Of a stretch of DNA of 64,000 nucleotides, positions 12,013-24,346 are shown piece by piece. Where the stretch lies: NCBI RefSeq assembly GCF_035582795.1, contig NC_134366.1, positions 3,888,828 to 3,952,827 of the forward strand, written 5' to 3'. The notes under the pieces were generated by a model that was not told where the DNA came from, made no database searches, and saw only the letters and a list, made by a program, of their open reading frames with translations. Each line of letters starts with the position of its first letter. Position 1 is the stretch's first letter. This DNA comes from Mycteria americana. Lineage: Eukaryota; Chordata; Aves; Ciconiiformes; Ciconiidae. Position numbers and translations under genes: made by a program.

Positions 12013-15000
12013 CTGCAAGAAGGTTAAACAAAAAGAATCTACAGGTTGTCACTGAACAAATTCCAAAGGTTTTATCTTCCTAGTGCTAATGGGTATAACA
12101 GCCATCAGAATAGCACAACTATAAAAGATAATACAGTCCTACCTGTTGCCTTTTCATGCCCATTAATAACACAAGGGACCCATTTATGAGGGGACTCTCA
12201 AGTGAAAATTAGCAGTATCTGCCTACATTTTTGGTCATGTTTCAGCATGTCCCTCAGGCTGTGGATAATCCCCTTAGAGAATGGGATCCTGCATTGCACT
12301 TGACCATGTAATTGAGTCGGTACATTAAGGTGAGAGGTGAGCTTTAGACCACGGCCAGAAGCTGTAGCCCCTATTTTTTTTTTTTTAACTCTCCTTTATG
12401 ATATCACCAAGAAAGCATAGTCCTTATCATAATAAACAGCAATACTTGTGACTTCCCTTCCTTTCATGCACGATACAACTGTGGGCAAAATCATATAACA
12501 CCACTACTTCCCCATAAGCCACAGACACTTCAGACAATGTACTTAAGCTGCTGGCCAAATGGTGGAGGGCTAAGGTCCTGCAAAAGCTGTACTACATCAC
12601 TCCGATTTTCAAAACCAATCCTTGGACTCCCAGTCAGGCAAAAGATGGAAATCAGTTGTTCCACTGGTTAGAGCTGCAGCACCTCCCTAAGCTCAGACAC
12701 TTCTCCACAACAACCAGTACAAAGCCCATGAGCTGGGCTTCTGTTTTGTTTATGGCCAAATATTAGCCTTGTTCTTTTCACCCTAAATATGCCTGAATTT
12801 TGTCTGAAAAAGAAAAAATATTGTCTTTGAGCCCCATCTACTTGCACCCTTCCTGCCTAAGCAGTTCTTTCCATGTGCTACAAATCACTCAGAAATACGA
12901 TGGTGGAGGAGAACTTACATAGTGATTGCAAGGGATAACCCATTGGCTGAGGAGGGCACAACACAAGGGCCTTTATCAAAGTGCCCTTCTCCCTTTGGCA
13001 GGTAAGCTTTGCTCTCATGCCCTATTAACACCCTGCACTGCCAACCCAATCTGAGATATTTTGAATTAGGTGCCCAATAGTGGTCTCCGTTTGAGATTAT
13101 GAGAAGGGGAGCTCCTGACAAAGCACCGAAGAGCAGATGGGCTTGTGCTTATTCAGTAGGTGGACTGACTGAAGGACCTGTAAATGCCAGTTTGCAAGTC
13201 CAGATGTTTTAATTTAAATGCAAGGAGCCTCTTGCTGTCAAGACAGATAGCATTCTTTCACAGTAGCCAGGTCTATTTCTGACAACAATGTCAGGCTGCA
13301 GGAAGGCAGCCAGTATCACCCTGTCCTCCTCCATCTGTTTCTGACAAAAACATCCTGGTTTGCCTCACAGAGACTATGGAGGGAGCAGCAGGCATGACGA
13401 TGGGCACAGCATTTCATCTCCAGTCTTTCTCTCAGGGCATATCACCTTGCCTTGAGACAAGTGAAACCACTCTTCACAATGACACAACGGAAGTGCACAG
13501 CCCAAATCAAGTTTCTATGAGGTCCGTAACAGCATAAGTGAGGACACATGGGACTTTGCAGCTGTGATGCCTTTATCAGCTACCATGCAGGGGGGTACCC
13601 ATAAATGTCTAAGGAAAAAGAACATGCTGGATTGGCCTAGCATGCAGAATCCTGAATTTATGTAGTACAGAAGAGTACAATGCTCACGGTCTGCTGCTAA
13701 GGTATTCCATTATGTAGACTATATGGCCCAGAATGGGATAGCATCCCCTCTCTATTACACAGGTATATACCTCCTTAGATGAGCACAGACCTTGCATATG
13801 GCTACAAGAAGATGTCAGTGCCAGAAAGTGATGCTGTATTGAGTAAACCTCCAGTGATTCAAAGATTTCTTGCAAAGACCGAAAGATAGGAACTCACACT
13901 TCTACGATGACTGAAGTTCTACCAATGGATCTTGCTGTGAAAAGTGGCAGGAGTCAGGGGAGCCTGACTTCTGGAAGCAAATGACTTATTTGGTCTCTGA
14001 AGATGGTATAGCAGCTCACAGTTCTAAAAATTTAAAGCAACCCTTCACATCTCGGTTCTGGTTGCCAGAGGTCAATGCCATCTTACCAGTACACCTTCAT
14101 CTCCCATCACAGAACTGCTGCTCTTCTGAAGACAAGCTTTGTAGGTCCTCTAGCATAATCTAGGCAAACACAGAAGCAGTAGCCCAACTGGAATACTACA
14201 TCAGTCCACAGGGACAGGGCGAAAGTACGTTCCTGAGAACTGCTGGATCCTACTGTGAAGAGTGTGGATGACCCTAAGCCTGGCCTGCCGCTCCTGGCCA
14301 CAGTTCTCATCTGTGGTACCATGCTGGAGACAGCATCCTTGTGTAGAGTGCTCACTTTAGATGCTGAGGCAATCGAGGTTCTGACAGTACAAGGCAGGAG
14401 GGCAGGGAAAATGGCATGCATAATGCAGATAAACTAGCAGTAATAAGTGCACTGGAAGAACTTTGTCAACGAGAAGCAGAAAGGCAGACAGAACCGTTGA
14501 TAGGAAAAAAACCTCAGGCAAACTGAACAGTAACACAGATGTAATTAGCGCAAACAGGAAAAGAATTAATGTTAGCCACGCAACCCCAGCCTCCAAGCTC
14601 TGCCATCCTGAGTTCAAGTTTGAGAACTACCATGGCAGAAAAGAGATGGCTTCTACCAGCAAAAGAAATGAATATAACTTCATTCTCTTAAACATTACAT
14701 TCAACAAAAGAAATGAAATTACTTCAGGTGCTTCTATATGCTTTTCTCTCCCCCACAGAATTTAATTATCGTGTGTTTATTACCAAATTTTTAAAGATAT
14801 CTGTCAAATCATTGTTCTACCCTATGAGTACACAGTAGCAAACACAATTTGCAAGAAAAAAACACGTTTCGGGTAGCTTTTAAGTCTGCGGATCTGATCT
14901 CAAGAGTAGACCTCCTAACTTTGTGCTTACTTTTAAATGTTCTTGCAATTAAAGACAGGTCCCAGCTGACAACATCAATGAAACCTGTACAGCTAGCTGT

Positions 15001-16490
15001 AGAACAGAATTCAAACAGGGATGCAATACAAAGAAGTCAGACTTTTAAAGTTTTCTTTCTTCTACTTGTTTGTTTCATTCCTCATCATCTCCAACACCTT
15101 TTCCTTCCTTTACCTCCACCTAACATTTTTCTAGCAAAGCTGCTGTAAGGATTTAAACAATCCTTCAGAGCTACAGAACATGAGGCTCAGACATTACACT
15201 ATTCAGTCTGCTGCTGCATTTTATTTCTTATCTTTTGTAACCTATTCCGATTAAGATAAACTTCAAAAGAGTTCCCATTTTTCTGACAGTTGTACCATTC
15301 TTTCCCATTCTCAGTCTATCCCTAGGTATCTCTTTAATAAGTGTAAGTGATAAAAAAAAAATCAGAAAGTAGAATAAAAAGAGGGGGCATTACCACACAG
15401 ACCTCAAAAAAAAAAAAAAAAAAAAAAAGAGATATGTACTGTACCTTCCACAAGTTCATAGTATTATAAAGCTCTTCTAAATCTTCACAGAGATTATCTA
15501 GAATCACATTCTGGGATTTGAGCTCTGACAAGATGAACTTTAAGAAGTTAACGCATAAGGTTATCAACAAATTTGTTTCATATAACCAGTTAGCTAAAGG
15601 CTGTTCACTAAAGCCAGATGTTAAAATGCTGCCTGGAAAGTCTTGCTGGAACATTTTCATGATTTCAAAAAGAGTTATTTCATATACAAGGTAGAAGCTT
15701 CACTGGTGCAGTTAATTCAAGGTATATTGCAAGTTGCTGAGCATTCAGGTATGAAAGACCAGGAGATGACCAAGAGACACAGAGTGCATTCTTCACATAA
15801 ATAACACACACCAATTCCTATAATAACCTAATCAGGATTAATCTTCAGTTTACAGCTGAAAAATCCCTGAGGAACAGTGCAGACCAAAAAAACCCACCAA
15901 ACCCTTATTACCCTCAGTCTTCCAATCATTAGAAACCATTTTTTAAAAGTTAAGTCCTGCTTAAAAAAAAGAGGTTGGAGGGTGCTACATTACACCCAGA
16001 CATTCTTTTGTCAGTGCTGTCCCTTTCATTTCACAGATCTCCTCTCTCCTCTCTCCCACCAAACAATCCCAGAATTTCTAAGGGACCATCATATTCCCTT
16101 TCAGTCCTTCATTTAGCTAAAAATGAAAAGGTTTTCGCAGATTTAATAGATGCTCCTGTCCTGATCCCTGTGTAGTGCTTCTATGAACCTGAAATATACT
16201 CAGAATTTTATTATACATAATCAACATTTTATACAAGAAAAAAAAAAACCATTCAAAGTTTTATGTAGTGTCCTAAGTCAAATGTCAGCATTATACTGTG
16301 CAGCGACATTAATACTTCATGTCTCTCCTAATAAATCCTAAAGCCCTGATAAATCCTAAAGAATTGCTTGCCTTTACCACATTTGTGTAACTTGAGTGAT
16401 CAATAATTCCACCATAGTCTCAGCCTTGTCAATCACTTCTACTTACAGAAGCCCCACATTTAAAATCTTAAATATAAGCATGCTACTTAC
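12013..16490 (-). other. NKTR: NKTR intron 2
   Basis: Intron of 4.48 kb (donor GTAAGT at 16,490, acceptor CAG at 12,013). Its part from about 12,540 to 14,460 is less AT-rich than the flanks and carries several short open frames, so it may be an unrecognised interspersed element. A 23-A run lies at 15,406-15,428. I see no exon in it. Confidence 0.8.
15406..15428 (+). repeat. A homopolymer (23 A)
   Basis: Uninterrupted run of 23 adenines in an NKTR intron. No flanking duplication or retroposed body was recognised next to it. Confidence 0.9.
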
Positions 16491-16565
16491 CCGAGCACAA
16501 GCAAAGGAAGTTTTTGCAAGTCTTCGGACATATGTCTGAGAAAAGCTGAAACATAATTCGACCAA
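16491..16565 (-). CDS. NKTR: NKTR coding exon 2, cyclophilin domain
   Basis: This 75-nt exon on the minus strand encodes (V)GRIMFQLFSDICPKTCKNFL and then CLCS(G). It is the beta-strand/helix segment that follows the N-terminal strand of cyclophilins: G-R-I-x-F-x-L-F, then P-K-T-x-x-N-F. The acceptor is TTCTAG (AG at 16,567-16,566). The donor is GTAAGT starting at 16,490, a near-perfect U2-type site. The Val codon is split with the ATG exon at 27,150-27,207 and the final Gly codon with the next exon. The wording is essentially that of mammalian NKTR. Confidence 0.95.
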
Positions 16566-16950
16566 CTAGAAGATAAAAAAGAAAGTTTTATAACTTTTTA
16601 TAAGGATATAAGAAAATATGCGTATAAATAAATCAGCATGTTTTGAAAATATAATTTTCTGAGAAAAAGTTATTTTATCAAGCAGAATAAGAAAACATCT
16701 CAAATATGCACATATTAAAACAAGCAGCAGGAAAGAACAATACGACAATTGTAAAAAAAGAAAAAGAAGATTAAGTAATATCATTACATCTAATTTATTA
16801 AAATTCCTAATGATTCCATTCTGATTTGAACCTGGAAAGCCAAACTGATTTACTAAAATAGTTTGTCCTGTCAATTCATTTCAGTTTTGAAAAAGAAAAA
16901 GATTTGCCATAAATACAGGTCCTCAGAGAGCTGGCATCATTTCCCTACCA

Positions 16951-16962
16951 CCCCCCCCCCCC
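16951..16962 (+). repeat. C homopolymer (12 C)
   Basis: Run of 12 cytosines in the NKTR intron. Confidence 0.9.
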
Positions 16963-17630
16963 AAGTACTATGTCTATACAAATAATTACATTTTAATAAT
17001 TACATTTAATATCATTTCTTAATTTTTACATGACATTAATAATTACATTTCCACAGTTTTCCCTGTGATCATTACCTAAAAAGTCCAACTGACTTAGTCC
17101 CATACTGTGTTAAGAATTTGAGACCCATTGGCACTCTTGCCCTAAAATCCTTTAGTTTAAAAAAAAAAAAAATAATTCAAAAATAGATGAACCAGATAGG
17201 AAAGATGAAAGGCGGTCAGAATACTAGCAATTTCAGGACTAACGCTCCACTTGCCAGATACTGTGAACCAAACACTACTTTCTCTCTATGCAAAGTGAAC
17301 AGAGTAATTCTCACTCTCTGTACAGCTACCCCCATGCTATTGGTGGCAGTTACGCTATGTACCTTGGAAAACTATTAAAATACTGCTGAAGAGTGGCTTT
17401 ATATAAAGAAAAACTATTTTAGAACAGATTCACTTTTGCTACTTTATTTTCCAAGATACTGGGACGTATATTACTAAGGAGAAAACCAAAAACCTCCCAA
17501 ATATATGAAATCTTTTAAAAATACATAATTAGCAAAGAAAAAGTTGTTATCTACAGGGTGTGAAATAAGCCATACAAGCCACACTGCTGGCCAGCGTTAC
17601 AAGGAGACGAGCAATAATCTGTCAATGAGC

Positions 17631-17645
17631 ACTACCCTCTAGTGG
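17631..17645 (-). promoter_or_regulatory. Possible CTCF-type binding site
   Basis: Read on the minus strand the bases are CCACTAGAGGGTAGT, one mismatch from the core consensus CCASYAGRKGGCRSY remembered for CTCF (T in place of the C after GGG). It lies in the large NKTR intron. A single motif match of this length can arise by chance, so this is a suggestion only. Confidence 0.25.
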
Positions 17646-20600
17646 TGTACACTGGTAAGACTTCAAAGAGAATTTTAACTACTCCAGGAATTACTTCTCT
17701 TTTACTTCTCTTAAAGATAAAAAATAATAAATGAAGTTCAAATGTATTTTATTCAATAGTTCATCACCAATAAAAATTCTGAGAGGCTGCTAAGAAATTG
17801 CATTCCGTTTTAGGGCTTCATCCAAACATATACAATTGCCAGCAAGGTGAATTGTTGTTTCAAGAAGGGCAGAAATAAAAAAAAACAAACACAGAGACCA
17901 CCTGTATTTTGTACTCTTAGATAAAAATTCAAGATGCTTTCAGCTGTTGAAATGTCTGTATTTCATTAACTGCAGTAAGAATGTTCTCTGAGCATTCATC
18001 ATGACAGCAGGAAAATCTAAAGAAAATGGGCAGGGACAGTCTCCAAAAAACAAAGAAATAGCAAATATTCCAAGACCCCACATTAAACAGCAATAGCTGT
18101 AACTACCACTATGAAAAGACAGCTATTTGGAAGTGAAGAAACCATTATAAACTATGTGGATTGAAGACTCATACAGAGAACACAATAGAGAAGACAGTTA
18201 TGTAGGAGAGTTACCAATTTTCATTGTAAGCACAGTAATTCAGGACAGCAGAAGTCCCATTCCTCTGCTCGCAAAAGTGCTGAACTGCACAGTCACTAAG
18301 TGCTTTAGAAAGCCACGTACAGATTTCCTCTTGCATTCGCCATGTGAAATAACACGACACTTTTCAGAGAAAAAGTTGTCACTATCTTCATTCCACTAAG
18401 AGTAGAGAAATACAGACCAGCTGCTGATTTACCAAGCTGCCAGGTAACTAATAGGTGTTACCGCCTATGGGCTCCAGAAGGGACATTTGCCCTCAGGCAT
18501 AAACTGCAGAAGCCTTCTGCTTGCAAGTCCCTGTCCCACATTCAAACCTCAGCATATCTGGCACCTTAAGCAGCACACACCACCACTTCTGTCTTCTGGT
18601 GGAAGAATGTCAACTTAAGTTCTTGAAGATGTTGAGGCAGAACATGGAAAAAGACATTCGTAACTAAGGTATCATGATTTCAACAGTATCTTTGACTAGT
18701 GCTTTGTCAATAATAACGTGCTAGCTTCTCACACCTTTCAACTCCTACAAACGGTTTGTAATGCACATATCTGACATCAACAGACTATAGATTCAGTTTA
18801 AAAGATGAGGACATCTCTCCTCCATATAACCTGTTATATCCAGCTATATAAAATGTTGCTGTGTGCTCGTAAGACACAAACCACATACTGTGTATCCATC
18901 TGGTGGGTTACTATCTGTATTTTACCTAAACTGCGTGAATACCATTACCATGGAAAGGTTATATTTTCCACTGACAAACAGTCAACTAAGTGTGCCAGAG
19001 AAAGATCAAACATTTTCACACCTTGATGAGACAAATATATACGAAATAACAGCTGTTAATAATAATAAAAACATCTGTAACAAGCATGCTTAGAACCTAT
19101 GAATCTTTCTCTTACCTCTTCCCCCCCAAAAAAGGAAACATCTCATTTTAAACTTGGAGCTGAGGTATATGCTGACATAACACAGAGAAAAGCATTTGAG
19201 ATGCTACTAATTTCCTCAGATTTAGCCACCTCTTCTCTGAAATGATCCACCTGCACTGTATAGAGAAAATTTCCAATACTTTCTTCAGCTTCATTTCCCC
19301 GATCCAAAGGGCAAGTTACCCGATTAAGGAACAAGCTTTCTGTGACTAACCGTAAGACTTGAATAGTAAATTAAAACAAACAAAAATTGCTAAGAAGAGT
19401 TATTCAAGTAGGTGAAGTCTGCTCACAAACCTACCCAGACTGCTCAGTCAGCTTCAGCCAAGAAAAGAGCCTGCAGAGGCATCTCGCTTCTCAACCAAAG
19501 CAAAAAACGCTGGGATTCCATTTCTAATGATGAAACTCTCACCTAACTTGAGATGCAAATCTTAGTACCACAAGGAAGTTATACAAACTATCAAAATCTT
19601 TATTTTAATGCATCAGCAGGCAGGACATTTTTACAATTTTAATTTTAGTATTATTCTCAATAGAAGTCTGATTCTCACCAGGTCATATCTCTGAAGCCAT
19701 GTTCATCCGCACCACAGTGTAGGTTTTACAGTACGTTACTTTTTGTGCTAGTCAATGCCATAGAAGTTTATCCAACCATAACTTAACATTCACCTATTAT
19801 TTGTAGAACTACTTTGATAACGTATTCTTGTTTGTTAGCAGGCTTTTAACTTATTTTTTAAAAGATTTTTTTTTATAGAAATTAGAGTGATTAAAGTGGT
19901 ATTTAAGTTACTGGTAATTACATACAGTAAGTGATGCATATATAAAGTCTAAGATGTTTTGAAGTTTAATTTCATAAAGTGCTATCTGTAGCTAATGAGC
20001 TACACCAATTACAGAAACCAGAAGGCATAATGACCAGAAATAATTCCACTTCAGAACTCTATTTTCAAATTGAAAGATGAAAACTTTTTTTTCTTTTGTT
20101 TTGTTTTTGAGCCCCGATGAATTTTTTGGCTGAGGAAGAACTAGTACTTGATTCAAATTAAGTGGTAAAAATTCAGGGTAGGAATATCCATGCTATATTG
20201 TAATAAGGGCTCCTGCTAGTGAAGTTTATTAAAATGATCACTGATTTCAAGTGTTTATCCAGTGATTTCCTCCAATTTAGCTGCTTAACTTTTTCGAAAC
20301 AACCTCGGGAGCCAAACACATATTGCTTGAATATATTTTCCATGTAATACAAACTGTTTTGCTAGATTATATTACATTTAGGCCATAAAGGTGTCAATTT
20401 CAGATAGACACTCCCCAAATGAACCTAGTTATTCAAAATTAAATATATTGGTTTTCTCTTTTCCCAATTTCTTAGAGCAAACCAAGTAAGAAGCCACTGC
20501 GGCACTTTTCCCAGTATATCAACAGGAATATCCTGCTCAAGGAGAAAGCAGCAATTACAACCATTACGAGTGATCCCTCGCACATCCCTTACAGACCGAG

Positions 20601-21569
20601 ATCAGGAAGCCTGCCAGAGGCCCAAAGGCTTAGACAGATTTGCATGCAAGTTTAAATAACAGTTCACTAAAATGACCATATTTTATTAATTTATCCCTAA
20701 ATTTGTGAACACTAAGTCATATAAATTTAAAAAGACTGCTTTCAAGTAGAAATGTGGCTACAGTTTTCAGAAAAATAAAAGATTACTGTAGAAAGAGAAC
20801 ATATTTTATTTAAAACATCAGTTAAAACAACGGATGTCCCAGTTCCCCTGAGCAGGGATCTATAGTCTTGACACATTAACACTTTGTTAATGCTTCCTTA
20901 CCCCACCTTACACTCTTTGCAAGGAAAGCCTCCATGAACTTCATTTCCCAGCTCTCTACTAAGCCCAGCCCTCCACAAATACTCCCTGAAGCTCCCTCCA
21001 TTCCAATCCTCTGTGGTCTCCACAAAAGCAAATGCATTTCACTACTGCGCACAACAAAAATTTAGTCTTCAGTTTCACAGAGAAATGCAAGGGAGAGACT
21101 ACACTTTGCTTTCTCCTAGCAGAAGAGGCTGATCAGTTTGGTCTTCCATTTACTAACCCAATTTGTTCTGGACCTCAAGGTCAATCTCCAGGGTATTTAA
21201 TTCTGTGCTGACAACAATTCTATAAAATGAGCGGATTACAATTTTTATTAAACCAGTTCCCCCTGAACCTATCTATAGCTTATCTCCCTGGTGTGCCCTC
21301 TGATCGGGGCTCCCCATATAGCACACCCTCTTGGCTCCTGTTGTACAGCACTCAACTGGATTGCAAATCGGTTCATGGACAGAGTCAAAGTGCTGATCTA
21401 TTTTCTGCCAATCTACAGCTTTTTGCCTTCAAAGGGCTAAAAGTTAATGGGAAGCCAGCAGAGAACAGTTTCTGTCTTCAGGAAGGCTAACAAAAACCCC
21501 ATAAGGCATCCCCTGGTTCTACTAATGCAGGCACAGTACTACAATGACTTTTGCAGTGGAGCTTATTTC

Positions 21570-23810
21570 ATCAAATCATTTAGGTTGGAAAAGACCTTTA
21601 AGATCATCAAGTCCAACCGTAAACCTAACACGACCAAGTTCACCACTAAACCATGGCCCTGAGCACCACATCTATACATCCTTTAAATACCTCCAGGGAT
21701 GGGGACTCAACCACTTCCCTGGGCAGCCTGGTCCAGTGCCTGACAACCCTTTCAGTGAAGAAATTTTTCCCAATACACAATCTAAACCTCTCCTGACGCA
21801 ACTTGAGGCCATTTCTTCTTGTCCTATGGCTTGTTACTTGGGAAAAGAGACTGACCCCCACCTTGCTACAACCTCCTTTCAGGTCGTTGTAGAGAGCGAT
21901 AAGGTCTCCCCTCAGCCTCTGCTTCTCCAGACTAAACAACCCCAGGTCCCTCAGCCGCTCCCCATCAGCCTTGTGCTCCAGACCCTTCACCAGCTTCATT
22001 GCCCTTCTCTGGACACGCTCCAGCCCCTCAATGTCTCTCTTGTAGTGAGGGGCCCAAAACTCAGCACAGCATTCGAGGTACAGCCTCACCAGTGCTGAGT
22101 ACAGGCGGACAATCACTTCCCTACTCCTGCTGACCACACTATTCCTGACACAAGCCAGGATGCCATTGGCTTTCTTGGCCACCTGGGCACACTGCTGGCT
22201 CATATTCAGGCGGCTGTCGACCAACACCCCCAGGTCCTTTTCCACCAGGCAGCTTTCCAGCCACTCTTCCCCAAGCCTGTAGCCTTGAATGGGGTTGTTG
22301 TGGCCCAAGTGCAGGACCCAGCACCTAGCTTTGTTGAATTTCATATAACTGGCCTCAGCCCATTGATCCAGCCTGTCCAGTCTGCAGAGCCTGCCTACCC
22401 TCCAGCAGATCAACACTCCCGCACAACTTGGTGTCATCTGCAAACTTACTGAGGGTGCACTCGATCCCCTCATCCAGCTCATTGATAAAGATATTAAACA
22501 GAACTGGCCCCAACACAGAACCCTGGGGAACACCACTTGTGACCGGCTGCCAACTGGATTTAACTCCATTCACAACAACTCTTTGGGCCTGGCCATCCAG
22601 CCAGTTTTCCACCCAGCGAAGCGTACGCCCATCCAAGCCATGAGCAGCCAGGTTCTCCAGGAGAATGCTGTGGGAAACAGTGTCAAAGGCTTTACTAAAG
22701 TCTAGGTAGACAACATCCACAGCCTTTCCCTCATCCACTAAGCGGGTCACCTTGTCACAGAAGAAGATCAGGTTGGTCAAGCAGGAACTGCCTTTCCTAA
22801 ACCCGTGCTAATGGGGCCTCATCAGCTGGTTGTCCTGTACGTGCCGCATGATGGCACTCAAGGTGATCTGCTCCATAACCTTCCCCAGCACCAAGGTCAG
22901 GCTGACAGGCCTGTAGTTCCCCAGATCCTCCTTCCAGCCCTACCTGTAGATGGGCATCACACTTGCTAACCTCTAGTCAGCTGGGATATCCCCAGTTAGC
23001 CAGGACTGCTGATAAATGATTGAAAGCAGCTTGGTGAGCACTTCCACCAGCTCCCTCAGTACTCTTGGGCAGATCCCTCCCAGCCCCATAGACTTGTGTG
23101 TGTCTAAGTGGTGCAGCAGGTCGCTAACCATTTCCCCTTCGATTATGGGCGCTTCATTCTACTCCTCGTCCCTGTCTCCCAGCTCAGGGGACTGGGTACC
23201 CCGAGAACAACTGGTCTGACTATTAAAGACTGAGACAAAGAAGGCATTAAGTACCTCAGCCTTTGTCACTATGTTTCCCCCCACATCCAATAAAGGACGG
23301 ACATTCTCCTTAGCCCTCCTTTTGTTGCTAATGTATTTCTAGAAACATTTTTATCATCTTTTATGGCAGTAGCCAGATTAAGTTCTAGTTGGGCTTTGGC
23401 CCTTCTAATTTTCTCCCTGCATAACCTCACAACATCTTTGTAGTCCTCCCGAGTTGCCTGCCCCTTCTTCCAAAGGCCATAAACTCTCCTTTTTTCCCTG
23501 AGTTCCAGCCAAAGCTCTCTGTTCAGCCAGGCTGGTCCTCTTCCCTGCTGGCTCATCTTTCGGCATATGGGGATGGCCTGCTCCTGCACCTTTAAGATTT
23601 CCTTCTTGAAGAATGTCCAGCCTTCCTGGACTCCTTTGCCCTTCACAACTGCCTCCCAAGGGACTCTGTCAACCGGTCTCCTAAACAGGCCAAAGTCTGC
23701 CCTCTGGAAGTCCAAGATAGCAGTTCTGCTGACTCCCCTCCTTACTTCTCCAAGAATCAAAAAACTATCATTTTGTGATCGCTATGCCCAAGATGGCCTC
23801 CAACCGTCAC
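21570..23810 (-). mobile_element. CR1 LINE, 5'-truncated, minus orientation
   Basis: The minus strand carries the second open frame of chicken-repeat-1, a non-LTR retrotransposon. From 23,760 down it encodes the region after the endonuclease (LGEVRRGVSRTAILDF and following). Reverse-transcriptase motifs come next: [26 protein letters not shown] and the catalytic FADD. The thumb/C-terminal part ([16 protein letters not shown]) ends near 21,640. The 3' untranslated tail (ggttggaaaagacctttaag when read on the plus strand) stops near 21,570 without clear terminal 8-bp repeats. The endonuclease and first open frame are missing. The frame breaks at least twice, with a stop near 22,808 and a shift near 22,370-22,400, so the copy is dead. 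It lies antisense to nothing: NKTR is transcribed on the same strand. Confidence 0.95.
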
Positions 23811-24006
23811 ACTTCACATAAATTCATAGCAGCTGAAACCTCCAAATACACCAAACTTTAGGCAAAAGTGACTAGAAGGAGAGAAGTCATGAAAGAACAG
23901 ACTGACTGATAAGAGAAGGGACATACCCCAGGAAGAAAGTAAACTGAAGTGCAATGAAAAAGTGAGCAAGGGGTCAAAGAATAACAGAAGACAGGAGAAA
24001 AAAAGT

Positions 24007-24025
24007 AAAAAAAAAAAAAAAAAAA
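24007..24025 (+). repeat. A homopolymer (19 A)
   Basis: Run of 19 adenines followed by A/G-rich sequence to about 24,050. Confidence 0.9.
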
Positions 24026-24329
24026 GAGAAGAGAAGAAAGAAAATTCTTCTGTGAATAAGAATGAAACAAAACAAAAATTAGTAAATATAACATACTTTA
24101 TAATGGATAAAGCGAGTTGGGGGGGTGGGAAGGGGAGATGTGTGAAAAAAATCTAGTCAGACATCTGTTCTAATTATCATGGTACCTGAAAGACTGAAGC
24201 TCCACACAGATTTTGCATCACAGAGTAAAGACAGAATTATTTAAATACATATCTGCTGCTATCCCAAAGTTCTTGAAATACTGCAAGAAGTTTACTCCTA
24301 CGTGCATGCTGTATGCATCCAAATCCACT

Positions 24330-24346
24330 GGGGGGGGGGGGGGGGG
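24330..24346 (+). repeat. G homopolymer (17 G) with CACGA repeats
   Basis: Seventeen consecutive guanines are followed at once by short acacgacacgacgacac repeats (24,347-24,363). It is a G-quadruplex-capable tract in the NKTR intron and likely length-polymorphic. Confidence 0.9.

Noticed and set aside
15401-15428. Poly-A run as the tail of a processed pseudogene
   Set aside because: No coding remnant, polyadenylation signal or target-site duplication could be seen next to it.
21544-22098. 184-codon plus-strand open frame
   Set aside because: Antisense to the CR1 reverse-transcriptase frame; its counterpart appears at 50,239-50,799 antisense to the other CR1.
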